Source: Selenomonadaceae bacterium (GTDB lineage Bacteria > Bacillota > Negativicutes > Selenomonadales > Selenomonadaceae). From it: 64,000 nt of DNA. How positions within the stretch are numbered: position 1 is the first letter of the stretch; every line of letters starts with the position of its first letter. Under the pieces are notes generated by a model. It saw nothing but the letters and a program-made list of their open reading frames with translations, had not been told where the DNA came from and searched no databases. Position numbers and translations under genes: made by a program. The DNA lies in contig JAFXTD010000027.1 in assembly GCA_017535925.1 (NCBI GenBank), positions 62,001 through 126,000 on the forward strand, written 5' to 3'. Below, in pieces: positions 8,543 to 16,506 of the stretch.

Positions 8543-10678
8543 CTACCCTCTGCTTTCTTGCTGGTCGTAAAGATAACGATAGAGCCCGCCGAGTGCAAGC
8601 AGTTGTTCATGCGTGCCGCTTTCGACGATTTCGCCCTTGTCGACAACGATAATTTTATCGCATTTACGCACCGCGCTCAATCTGTGCGCAATGATAAGCA
8701 TTGTCCTGTGTTGACCGATTGCTCCCATGTTGTTCAAAATGATTCTTTCGGATTCATAGTCGAGGGCGGAAGTAGCCTCGTCGAAAATCAAAATCGGCGG
8801 GTTGGCAAGAAGAGCTCTGGCTATTGCAACGCGCTGACGTTGACCGCCGCTCAAAGAATCGCCGCGTTCGCCGACTTTGGTGTCGTAGCCTTCCTTGAGT
8901 TCCAAAATAAAATCGTGAGCACCCGCAAGACGCGCCGCACGAATAATTTCATCCATGGTGGCAGTCGGGCGGCTGATTGCAATGTTGTCGCGGACGCTTG
9001 AGTTGAAAAGGTAATTCTCTTGCATGACAACGCCGATTTGGTCGCGCAGCCAAGAAAGGTTTGCTTCGCGGGTATCAATGCCGCCGATTACGATTCGTCC
9101 TTCTTCGGGTATGTAAAGATTTTGAACGAGGTTTGTCAATGTCGACTTGCCCGAACCCGAACGCCCGACGATACCGATTTTTTGTCCCGGCAAGACGCTT
9201 AAGTTTATATTCTTCAAGACAAGCGGCAAGTCGACACGATAGCGGAAGGAAACGTTGCTTATCTCAATCCCACCGTCAATTCGATTGTCGCCGCGCTTAC
9301 CCATTTCAACAACAACAGGTTCCATCGGCGTATTCAAAATATCTCCGACAAGATTGAGCGCGATTTTGACCATGATGATTTCCCACCACATCATCAAAAG
9401 CGTCGTTAAAGGTGCCGTTGCTTGTCGAGAGATCATTTGGAAAGCGATTAATTGACCGAGAGTAAATTCGCCGCTCATGACCATGTGACCGCCGTACCAG
9501 AGAATTGCCATTGATACCAACGCGTCAACGATGCCTCTGTAACCGCCGATAACCAATCTGAACTTTGCAAACTCAAACGTTCTTCGGACATAACGCGCAA
9601 TCAAATTTTCCCATCTGTTGACGAATTGCGGTTCCACTGCCAAAGCCTTGACTGTTTCGACGTTTGTAATTGATTCAACCATGAAAGATTGGTTTGCCAC
9701 ACGTGCGCTCCACAAGCCTTTGAGTTTCTCACGCATGATTGGCAGAGCCCAAAGTTGAACCAAGTAACACGGCAGTATGGTAAGCGCGATTAAAGTCAAA
9801 GGCACCGAATACCACAACATGAACGCGATAAACACGACCGAAAAGAGCACGTCGAGTATCGTTGTCAAGCCGGGCCCCGTCAAAAAGTTGCGAACACGTT
9901 CCAGCGATTCGACACGCAGAAGCATTTCACCGACGCGCCGCCGTTCATAGTAGGGCAACGGCAAAGCAATTAAATGACGGAAAAGGCGTGTTCCCAAAAT
10001 GGCGTCGAGTTTGTTTGTCGTGTGGTTCAGTATATAAGTTTTCAGCGCGGTGAGAAGTGACTGCATGAAGAAGAACAAAACCATACTGACGCCGATAACC
10101 GTCAATGTCGAGTAGCCGGCGTTGCCGATAACTTTATCGATAATGACCTGCGTGATAAGCGGGAAGACGATTCCCATTACTTGAAGAAAAAGCGTCGCCA
10201 TAACGACTTCAAAGAGCGGTTTCTTGTAGCGGGCAACGACTTTCAAGAACCAATCGACGTTGTAGCGTTTCTTGAAGTAAGCCCAGCTGAAAGACGCCGA
10301 GAAAATCATCAGCTCGTTTGTCCAGCTTTCCAAGAATTCTTTCATTGGAATAGCTTTCGGCTTGTTTTCTCGCGGGTCAATCGCCAAAATGACTTCTTCG
10401 TTCATGCTGCCGATTGCGATATACGCGCCGTCATTCATTTTGGCTATGACGGGATATTCAATCTCGCGCATTTCGTCGACGGTCGGGCGAATCACCGTAG
10501 AGCCGATTTTGTATTTTTTCGCCAGCTTCTTCAGTTTGTTCCAATCAAGTTGCTTATCTGTTTCCGGGTTTTGGTCATAAATTTTTTGCAAATCCTTCAC
10601 GCCGAAGTGCTGCAAAATTTTTATGATAGAAACTATCCCTGTTCGATCCTTGGGCGGCGAAGATTTATTTTCGGGCAT
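8543..10678 (-). CDS. Type I secretion ABC transporter, second copy, with degenerate C39-like domain
   Basis: This 711-residue paralogue begins the operon. The N-terminal domain (about 1-125) is C39-like but contains no cysteine, and the His position is Ala85 in the segment DGAYIAIG, so it cannot be a protease. The membrane domain spans about 150-430. The ATPase domain follows, with GRSGSGKSTL, LSGGQRQRVAIARAL and DEATSALDYES. Two different ABC proteins flanking one HlyD suggests a heterodimeric exporter or two exporters sharing an adaptor; the sequence cannot decide between these. The start has the usual MPENK and is followed by an open frame. Confidence 0.88.
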   Translation of the reverse strand: MPENKSSPPKDRTGIVSIIKILQHFGVKDLQKIYDQNPETDKQLDWNKLKKLAKKYKIGSTVIRPTVDEMREIEYPVIAKMNDGAYIAIGSMNEEVILAIDPRENKPKAIPMKEFLESWTNELMIFSASFSWAYFKKRYNVDWFLKVVARYKKPLFEVVMATLFLQVMGIVFPLITQVIIDKVIGNAGYSTLTVIGVSMVLFFFMQSLLTALKTYILNHTTNKLDAILGTRLFRHLIALPLPYYERRRVGEMLLRVESLERVRNFLTGPGLTTILDVLFSVVFIAFMLWYSVPLTLIALTILPCYLVQLWALPIMREKLKGLWSARVANQSFMVESITNVETVKALAVEPQFVNRWENLIARYVRRTFEFAKFRLVIGGYRGIVDALVSMAILWYGGHMVMSGEFTLGQLIAFQMISRQATAPLTTLLMMWWEIIMVKIALNLVGDILNTPMEPVVVEMGKRGDNRIDGGIEISNVSFRYRVDLPLVLKNINLSVLPGQKIGIVGRSGSGKSTLTNLVQNLYIPEEGRIVIGGIDTREANLSWLRDQIGVVMQENYLFNSSVRDNIAISRPTATMDEIIRAARLAGAHDFILELKEGYDTKVGERGDSLSGGQRQRVAIARALLANPPILIFDEATSALDYESERIILNNMGAIGQHRTMLIIAHRLSAVRKCDKIIVVDKGEIVESGTHEQLLALGGLYRYLYDQQESRG

Positions 10679-10763
10679 GTTGCATACAAGTCTCCCTTCA
10701 TTGTTGTTTATCGATTATGAATTACGATTGTTAAACACAGATTAGAAAAAATTTTCATTTCAC

Positions 10764-10808
10764 GAAAAAACCGCCGTCAACCCGCAAGGAAGACAGCGGC
10801 CTTTTTTA
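10764..10808 (-). terminator. Rho-independent terminator after rpsU
   Basis: On the minus strand the arms CCGCTGTC and GACGGCGG (one G-U pair) are followed by TTTTTT. It lies just beyond the rpsU stop and before the type I secretion operon. Confidence 0.75.
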
Positions 10809-10822
10809 TTTGTCGATAAGGA

Positions 10823-11002
10823 TTAACGATACTTCCGTTTGCGAGCCGCCTCTGATTTTTTCTTGCGGCGTACGCTGGGCTTTTCGTAATGTTCACGCTT
10901 GCGAACTTCGGCGAGCGTTCCTGCTTTCTGACAGGTACGTTTAAAGCGGCGGAGAGCACTGTCTATGGATTCGTTTTTCCCGACTTTGACTTCATTGGCC
11001 AT
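10823..11002 (-). CDS. rpsU: 30S ribosomal protein S21
   Basis: The 59-residue product [20 protein letters not shown]... is a typical S21, with the highly basic C-terminus [15 protein letters not shown]. The start was set at the ATG at 11002, preceded by a GGAGGGAGG stretch; a longer frame begins upstream at a TTG but does not match the family. S21 binds the 3' end of 16S rRNA on the small subunit and takes part in initiation. The gene has its own sigma-70-type promoter and terminator and lies downstream of hpf, another ribosome-associated gene. Confidence 0.96.
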   Translation of the reverse strand: MANEVKVGKNESIDSALRRFKRTCQKAGTLAEVRKREHYEKPSVRRKKKSEAARKRKYR

Positions 11003-11050
11003 TCCATTTCCCTCCCTCCGCTTGATACTCAAAAAGTTGATTGCCCGCGT

Positions 11051-11079
11051 ATTCTAACACGCAACTTTTCAACCGTCAA
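11051..11079 (-). promoter_or_regulatory. Sigma-70-type promoter of rpsU
   Basis: On the minus strand TTGACG is followed after 17 bases by TAGAAT, and the rpsU start lies about 50 bases downstream. Confidence 0.7.
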
Positions 11080-11089
11080 CGTTTTTTTA

Positions 11090-11176
11090 ATTAGGAATTG
11101 GGAATGGGGAATTGGGAATTATTTTTTCTAACTACTAACTAACAACTAACCACTAACAGCTAACAGCTGACAGCTA
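11090..11176. repeat. Heptanucleotide repeat arrays between hpf and rpsU
   Basis: One array has unit GGGAATT/GGGAATG and the next has units CTAACTA, CTAACCA and CTAACAG. All keep a period of seven bases. The arrays fill most of the spacer. Confidence 0.85.
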
Positions 11177-11178
11177 AA

Positions 11179-11724
11179 TCAGCCGTCGAATTCCAAAAGC
11201 CCGTAGGCTCCGGCGTGGCGTTTATAGACGACGCAAATTTGTTCGGTCTGCGCGTCGCGAAAGACAAAGAACGTATGATTCAGCAAGTTCATCTGCATGA
11301 TTGCCTCTTGCACGTCCATAGGTTTCACTACAAAATGTTTCGTTTTGACAACGGGATATTCGCCCTCGTCCTCGCGCTCGACTTGCACTTTCGATTCGGC
11401 AAAAGCCTCTGCCCGCATGCCGCCGTTGCGGAAACGTCTTTCAAGTTTTGTCTTCTGCTTATGAATTTGACGCTCCAACTTCTCAACGACCAAGTCAATC
11501 GAAGTGTACATGTCAACGTTCGACTCCTGCCCGCGCAAGATGAGTCCGCCGCGAACTTCCGCCGTGACTTCGACAATCTGCCTGTCCTTTTCGACCGAAA
11601 GTAAAACAGAAATTTCGTCCATGTTATCGAAGTACTTGGTGATTTTGCCGACGCGCTTTTCGACGTACTCGCGCAGCGGCGGTGTGATTTCGATGTTTTT
11701 GCCTCTTATGTTGAATGTTACCAT
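11179..11724 (-). CDS. hpf: Ribosome hibernation promoting factor, long form
   Basis: At 181 residues this is the long HPF form. The N-terminal S30AE/RaiA-like domain occupies about residues 1-100 (FNIRGKNIEITPPLREYVEK, then KITKYFDNMDEI). The C-terminal dimerisation domain lies at about 122-181 (VVKTKHFVVKPMDVQEAIMQ, ending GAYGLLEFDG). Long HPF alone joins 70S ribosomes into inactive 100S dimers in stationary phase. It is followed by rpsU, which has its own promoter. The start ATG has AGGAGC a short distance upstream. Confidence 0.95.
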   Translation of the reverse strand: MVTFNIRGKNIEITPPLREYVEKRVGKITKYFDNMDEISVLLSVEKDRQIVEVTAEVRGGLILRGQESNVDMYTSIDLVVEKLERQIHKQKTKLERRFRNGGMRAEAFAESKVQVEREDEGEYPVVKTKHFVVKPMDVQEAIMQMNLLNHTFFVFRDAQTEQICVVYKRHAGAYGLLEFDG

Positions 11725-11798
11725 GACTTAACAGCTCCTTCCGCTCTTGCCGTAGGGTTTGAAAAAAATATTCGGCGCGGCGGGGATAAATCCTTTAA

Positions 11799-11838
11799 GA
11801 AAAAAAAATTTTGCCCTCCGTAAACCGGAAGGCAATTT
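11799..11838 (-). terminator. Rho-independent terminator after the histidine kinase gene
   Basis: On the minus strand the arms TGCCTTCCG and CGGAGGGCA are separated by a five-base loop and followed by a run of T residues. Confidence 0.75.
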
Positions 11839-12548
11839 TAAATCGTCGGGATTATCAATTTGAAAGTCGAACCTTCGCCGGGCTTGCTCTTGACTTTTAT
11901 TTCGATGTCGTGGCGGTCGGCTATCCACTTGGCAACCGATAAACCGAGCCCGACAGAATTTTCACTGTCGCTAAGTTTTGTGCGGGCTTTGTCAGTGCGA
12001 TAGAATCTGTCGAAAATTTTTGCGCAATCTTCTTTCGAAATGCCGATGCCTTTGTCGATAAATTTCAACGTCGCCTCGTCACCCGAAGAAGTCAGCTCAA
12101 CTTTAACGACGGTATCGGGCGGACTGTAGCGCAGAGCATTTTCGAGGAAGGCGGCGAACATTTTCTTTAAAAATTCGGCGTCCGCCAAAATTCTGCAGTG
12201 CGTGAGTTTTGTAATCTGCACACGCGACGAAGGATATTCTTCCACAAATTTTTTCAGCAGGTCGTCCAAGTCGACGGGGATTTTGTTGAGCGGCTGATGT
12301 CCTTGATCTGCGCGGGCGAGGAACAATAAACTTTCAATCAAGTTTTGCATGTTCTGCGCGGATTTTTTTATCGAGGAGACTGCCTCTTTAAAAAGGTCGG
12401 GGTCGTCCGCTCCGCAACTTTCAAGCAAATCGACATAGCCGCGAATTATCGTCAAGGGCGTGCGCAATTCGTGAGACACGTCGTTTACAAATCGTTGTTG
12501 ACGCAAAAAATTTTCTGCCGCGCTGCCGGCTTTAATCCTTAATTGCAT
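11838..12548 (-). CDS. Sensor histidine kinase lacking a sensor and membrane region
   Basis: The frame encodes the catalytic core of an OmpR-partner histidine kinase. The H-box VNDVSHELRTPLTIIRGY lies at about residues 19-36, then the N-box ENALRYSPPDTVV, the G1 box FIDKGIGISKEDCAKIFDRF and the G2 box SVGLGLSVAKWIADRH. From the ATG chosen (12548) the protein is about 236 residues, with only about 20 residues before the H-box. There is no transmembrane segment, no extracytoplasmic sensor and no HAMP domain. It overlaps the end of the response regulator gene by 17 bases. The start is uncertain because no good ribosome binding site is visible. The gene may have lost its 5' half by deletion, or it may encode a genuine soluble kinase. 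Confidence 0.8.
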   Translation of the reverse strand: MQLRIKAGSAAENFLRQQRFVNDVSHELRTPLTIIRGYVDLLESCGADDPDLFKEAVSSIKKSAQNMQNLIESLLFLARADQGHQPLNKIPVDLDDLLKKFVEEYPSSRVQITKLTHCRILADAEFLKKMFAAFLENALRYSPPDTVVKVELTSSGDEATLKFIDKGIGISKEDCAKIFDRFYRTDKARTKLSDSENSVGLGLSVAKWIADRHDIEIKVKSKPGEGSTFKLIIPTI

Positions 12549-13221
12549 AGCCGACGCCTCTGGTCGTGTAAATATATTTCTCGCCGAATTTGTCGTCAAT
12601 CTTCGAACGCAGATAGCTTATGTAAACGTCAACAACATTCGTATCGCCGATATAATCATAGCCCCAAACGGTTTGAAGAATTTGGTCGCGGCTCAAGACG
12701 TTGCGTTTGTTTTCGACAAGATATTTCAACAGCTCGTATTCTTTGTGAGTAAGTTCGACGTGCTCGCCCTTGACGGTGACTTCGTAGCGTTCGGGATAGA
12801 GAATCATGTTTTTGACGACGTAACGAGTTTCATCAGCTTTGCGAAGGCGTTCGTTGTGTCGACGAAGTGTGCCGCGAATCCTCGCCAAAAGTTCTTCGGC
12901 GGCAAAAGGTTTCGTCATGTAATCATCCGCGCCCAAGTCCAAGCCTTCAACTTTGTCGCGAATTTCATCACGAGCCGTCAACATGATAATCGGAACGTCG
13001 CTCACTTCACGCACGCGCTTACAAATTTCCATGCCGTCCATTTCGGGCAACATAACATCCAACAAAACCAAATCATATTTTTCTTGCAGAATTCGTTCGT
13101 AAGCTCGTCGCCCGTTTGATTCGGTCGCCGTCTTGAAGCCTTCGCGTTCAAGCGTCAACTGCAAAAGCCGGGCTATCGGTCGTTCGTCCTCCACGATAAA
13201 AATTTTTGCAATATCTTCCAT
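12532..13221 (-). CDS. OmpR/PhoB-family response regulator
   Basis: The 229-residue product has a receiver domain at about 1-120 and a winged-helix DNA-binding domain at about 130-228. In the receiver the acidic pair is EDE, the phospho-acceptor Asp lies in DLVLLDVMLPEMDG, and the conserved Thr and Lys are in MLTARDE and MTKPFAAEELL. The DNA-binding domain ends KYIYTTRGVGYAIKD. It starts directly after the autotransporter stop codon, with GGAGG inside the end of that gene, and overlaps the kinase gene. The three genes therefore form one transcription unit. Confidence 0.94.
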   Translation of the reverse strand: MEDIAKIFIVEDERPIARLLQLTLEREGFKTATESNGRRAYERILQEKYDLVLLDVMLPEMDGMEICKRVREVSDVPIIMLTARDEIRDKVEGLDLGADDYMTKPFAAEELLARIRGTLRRHNERLRKADETRYVVKNMILYPERYEVTVKGEHVELTHKEYELLKYLVENKRNVLSRDQILQTVWGYDYIGDTNVVDVYISYLRSKIDDKFGEKYIYTTRGVGYAIKD

Positions 13222-15444
13222 TTACCAAGTCCTCCTCAACATGATTGACGCCGTAACGTCTTTGTCATTTTTCCCGCGTTGAAGTTCAGCCTCGCCGCCG
13301 ACAAACCAGCCGCGTGCAAATTCACTTTCGCCGCGCACGCTGAACACAAAATGAGTTTTATCACGTTCCTTGCGGAGTCTGTAGCTGCTTGAAGTGTCGC
13401 CCTCGTAGCTGATTCTCAAATCGGGGTCTGCGCCCGTGAAGCCGCGTTTGACACCGAACTTGAACCCGAACATTCCCGTTTGATAGTAGCGTTTGAAATC
13501 AATTCCTGTCTGCGCCGCAAAGTAAGTGTTGCTGTCGGATTCGACATGCTGATTGTAAATGCCCGCGCCGTGTTCGTGATAAGAATTCTGTTTGAGATGC
13601 GAGGCTTGAAAATTTATAAACGGGCTGATGTTCCAAGCTTTATTCGGCGTGAGGTTGTATTTGTATTCGCCGCCGATTTCAATGATACGGCTTTTGTAAT
13701 TGGCGTTCGTCGTGAGTCCGAGCGAAGAAATTCCTCTGTGCAAAGAGTTTCGAAGTTGCCCGCCGTTGACATAAAAATAAACGTCGCTTTGGCGATTGTG
13801 ATAACCGGCGTAGAGACCGAGCCGAGTATCGTAGACCGTTGCCCGCGAAGAATCCGCTCCGTAACCGATTGTCCCGTAGGTCGCAAAAATTCCCGCGCGA
13901 AAATTTTTTCCAAAAGGTCTGTCATAGCCGCCGACAATCGCGCTGCCGTGATAATCCGTGCCGCCGCGCAAGCTTCCCCAGTTCTTCATGTAGTTGAGCC
14001 AGAAATTATTTTCTTGCGAAGAGGGAACTTCAACCTTAACCGACATTTCGGGCGAATCGTCTTCACCGTCAGCGAACTTCACGGGATGAATATTCACGTC
14101 AACAAAATTCGTTGCAAAGACTTTCGAGACACGCGAGGAAATCATTCTGTCGACGACGGTATTTTGTTGAACGACACTCATAATCTGCGCGGCGTCGTCC
14201 GAGCCTATTTCATCCAAAGCTCTTTTTGCTTCGGGCGGCGCGAGGTTATAAAGTTTGCGCATTTCGTCTTGCCGTTTGCTGTCGAGCTTTTCAAACATTT
14301 TATTCATTGCGTCGAAGGTCTCCGACTCTTTGAAATCAAATGCAACCGTATTGTTCGCCTCGTGCGTCGTGACGGTCAAAGTATTTCCGACAATTTCGCC
14401 TGTGGCATTGAGCATTGCGGAAATCGGGACGGGATTATTTTTATCGTTTTTAATGTTGCCCGTGATTGAATCGGCGATTAAAACGGTGGCAGTTTCATTC
14501 GGCAACAAGCTGTCTGTCGTGACGGTCGAGCCTTCGACATTTGCAACTCCTTTGACGATAATCGAACCTGCCGAGCCGCCGCTGACTTTTTGCAAAACGC
14601 CGTCGGAAATCAAATCGCCGTTAATGATTAAATTCGTATCGGGCGAGCCTGCGCCAATCGTTCCGTGATTGATAAAAGTGCCTGCAGCCGCTCCGTCGAT
14701 ATTGTGCAAGTTGAAAGTTCCGCCGAAAAGTTTTGCTCCGAATCCGATATCGACACTCAAGACTTCAGCCGCGCCCGAAAATTTCATTGTGCCGTTGTTG
14801 ACATGCAACTTGATGCTTTCCGCGCCCGAAATGTTTCCGCCGTATGAAAAGTTTGTGTTCACGTTGAGATGCGTCACGCGTTCGGGAAAAAATTTGTTCG
14901 CGTCGAGAGCCGACCAATTTGAAATGATATTGCCGAAAATTTGTGCGCCGTCGTTAATGTTTATGTTCCTGACGAAAGAATTTCCACCGATATAAATTGC
15001 GCAGTTGCCTCCCGCGAGAATTCCCGACAAGTTAAAATTGTTGACAAGCGCGCCGTTAAATCCTTCGCCGCCGAAATTGAATTCGACACCGTTGCCCGCC
15101 GCATAAATATTTCCGTCGACGTTGAGAGTGTGTCCTTGCCCCGAAGAAATCAAAATGCCTCTGCCGAATTGCCCGCTTGAAGTGATTGACCTGCCTTGCG
15201 GAATGACGATTAAATTTTGGGAACCGTCAACGATAACGGCGACCGCTCCTTCTTCCGACAAAAAAATATTTTGGCTCGGTGCGACAACGGCATTTGTGCT
15301 CGAAACGTGCAAGCTTTCCGACGAAAAATCTTCATTCGACTCCGCCGAAGAAACTTGTCCCGTCATCGCGCTCAAGCCGAAAACTGTAGCGACAGCCAAG
15401 AAGAGACGACGCTTTCCAAGATTTTTATCGTTGCTCATGTCCAT
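13222..15444 (-). CDS. Autotransporter outer membrane protein (type V secretion)
   Basis: The start was set at 15444, where AGGGAG precedes the ATG, giving about 740 residues. A signal peptide (KRRLFLAVATVFGLSAMTGQ, cleaved near VSSAES) is followed by a Gly/Asn-rich passenger of beta-helix type to about residue 470 (many NGxI, GTI and GNI strands). The C-terminal beta-barrel occupies about the last 260 residues (NFWLNYMKNWGSLRG to ASIMLRRTW) and ends in an aromatic residue, as outer-membrane barrels do. The passenger has no visible protease triad, so an adhesin role is likelier. The gene heads an operon with a two-component system. Confidence 0.88.
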   Translation of the reverse strand: MDMSNDKNLGKRRLFLAVATVFGLSAMTGQVSSAESNEDFSSESLHVSSTNAVVAPSQNIFLSEEGAVAVIVDGSQNLIVIPQGRSITSSGQFGRGILISSGQGHTLNVDGNIYAAGNGVEFNFGGEGFNGALVNNFNLSGILAGGNCAIYIGGNSFVRNININDGAQIFGNIISNWSALDANKFFPERVTHLNVNTNFSYGGNISGAESIKLHVNNGTMKFSGAAEVLSVDIGFGAKLFGGTFNLHNIDGAAAGTFINHGTIGAGSPDTNLIINGDLISDGVLQKVSGGSAGSIIVKGVANVEGSTVTTDSLLPNETATVLIADSITGNIKNDKNNPVPISAMLNATGEIVGNTLTVTTHEANNTVAFDFKESETFDAMNKMFEKLDSKRQDEMRKLYNLAPPEAKRALDEIGSDDAAQIMSVVQQNTVVDRMISSRVSKVFATNFVDVNIHPVKFADGEDDSPEMSVKVEVPSSQENNFWLNYMKNWGSLRGGTDYHGSAIVGGYDRPFGKNFRAGIFATYGTIGYGADSSRATVYDTRLGLYAGYHNRQSDVYFYVNGGQLRNSLHRGISSLGLTTNANYKSRIIEIGGEYKYNLTPNKAWNISPFINFQASHLKQNSYHEHGAGIYNQHVESDSNTYFAAQTGIDFKRYYQTGMFGFKFGVKRGFTGADPDLRISYEGDTSSSYRLRKERDKTHFVFSVRGESEFARGWFVGGEAELQRGKNDKDVTASIMLRRTW

Positions 15445-15605
15445 TGAAAAATTCTCCCTGCTGATTTTTTCTGCTGACGTCGGAAAATATTTTTGACAGC
15501 TTACCATAAACGCGTGAAAAAATAAAGGCAATACGATTATTTTAATCGCCCGCCGAAAAATTTTTAATGAACTTTAATCTTGCGGGCAAATTCGTTTGGA
15601 AAATG

Positions 15606-15634
15606 TTGACAGATATTTTTCTTTCTGATAATTT
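15606..15634 (+). promoter_or_regulatory. Sigma-70-type promoter of the recT-arg operon
   Basis: TTGACA is followed after 17 bases by TAATTT, about 50 bases before the recT start codon. Confidence 0.55.
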
Positions 15635-15681
15635 TTTCGCAACGAACCATCGGAAAAATTTTGATACGAGGAGAATGAATT

Positions 15682-16506
15682 ATGAAACAAGACGCCCCGA
15701 CCCTCCAACAACTTTTAAATTCAATGAGTATCAAACGCCGTTTCGAGGAACTGCTTGACCAATCGGCACCGTCATTTATCTCATCGATATTGACAATCGT
15801 GAGGAGCAATTCAAAATTGCAAGACTGCTCGCCGAATTCGATATTAAGCGCGGCGGGCATTGCGGCGGCTTTGAAGTTGCCGATAAATCCCTCGCTCGGC
15901 TTTGCGCATATCGTTCCTTACAAGGGTCACGCTCAATTTCAACTCGGCTGGCGCGGCTACGTTCAACTTGCAATGCGCAGCGGACAATATCGAACGCTGA
16001 ATTCCTCCGTCGTCCGCGAAGGGCAGATAAAAGAAATTGATTTTGTCACGGGCGAAATAATTCGCGGCGAAAAAATTTCGGAAGAGGTCGTCGGCTACGT
16101 CGCTTACATGGAACTTCTTAACGGCTTCAAAAAATCTTTGTACATGACGATTGAGGAACTTCAAGCGCACGCCGAAAAATATTCGCAGAGCTACGCTTAC
16201 GACCTCCGTTCGGGCAGGAAGTCTTCCGTGTGGACAACCAACTTCGACGCTATGGCTAAGAAAACCGTCTTGAAAAAACTTCTAAGCAACTTCGGAATCA
16301 TTTCGATTGACCAACAGAGCGCGGCGTTGGCTACGGCGTTGCAGGCAGACCAATCAGTCATTACGGAGGAGGGCTTCCGCTATGTCGACAACGAACGCGG
16401 CGAGGAAAAAATCGTGCCCTTCAACGAAGTGATTGACTTGCCCGAAGACGAAGAGATTGACGAGCCCGAAGAGGACAAAAATAATCGGGAGGATAAAAAT
16501 GATTAA
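15682..16506 (+). CDS. recT: RecT-family single-strand annealing protein
   Basis: The 274-residue product is a clear RecT homologue: SILTIVRSNSKLQDCSPNSI, then GIAAALKLPINPSLGFAHIV, KGHAQFQLGWRGYVQLAMRS and TNFDAMAKKTVLKKLLSNFG. The C-terminal tail is very acidic (LPEDEEIDEPEEDKNN). RecT proteins come from phages or mobile elements and anneal complementary single strands during recombination. No RecE-type exonuclease, SSB or other phage gene is nearby. The gene has its own promoter and GAGGAG site, and its end overlaps the argB start by 8 bases, so it leads the arginine operon. This looks like a captured phage gene, retained intact. Confidence 0.9.
   Translation: MKQDAPTLQQLLNSMSIKRRFEELLDQSAPSFISSILTIVRSNSKLQDCSPNSILSAAGIAAALKLPINPSLGFAHIVPYKGHAQFQLGWRGYVQLAMRSGQYRTLNSSVVREGQIKEIDFVTGEIIRGEKISEEVVGYVAYMELLNGFKKSLYMTIEELQAHAEKYSQSYAYDLRSGRKSSVWTTNFDAMAKKTVLKKLLSNFGIISIDQQSAALATALQADQSVITEEGFRYVDNERGEEKIVPFNEVIDLPEDEEIDEPEEDKNNREDKND

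Noticed and set aside
4872-10678. Active peptidase-containing bacteriocin exporter
   Set aside because: Both C39-like domains lack the catalytic Cys and His, and the operon has an HlyD adaptor of the large-substrate type.
13480-14469. Open frame of 329 codons on the plus strand
   Set aside because: It is antisense to the autotransporter gene, has no ribosome binding site and no recognisable domain; it reflects codon bias of the real gene.
15682-16506. Prophage remnant around recT
   Set aside because: No integrase, structural, lysis or attachment-site sequence is visible on either side; only recT itself is phage-like.
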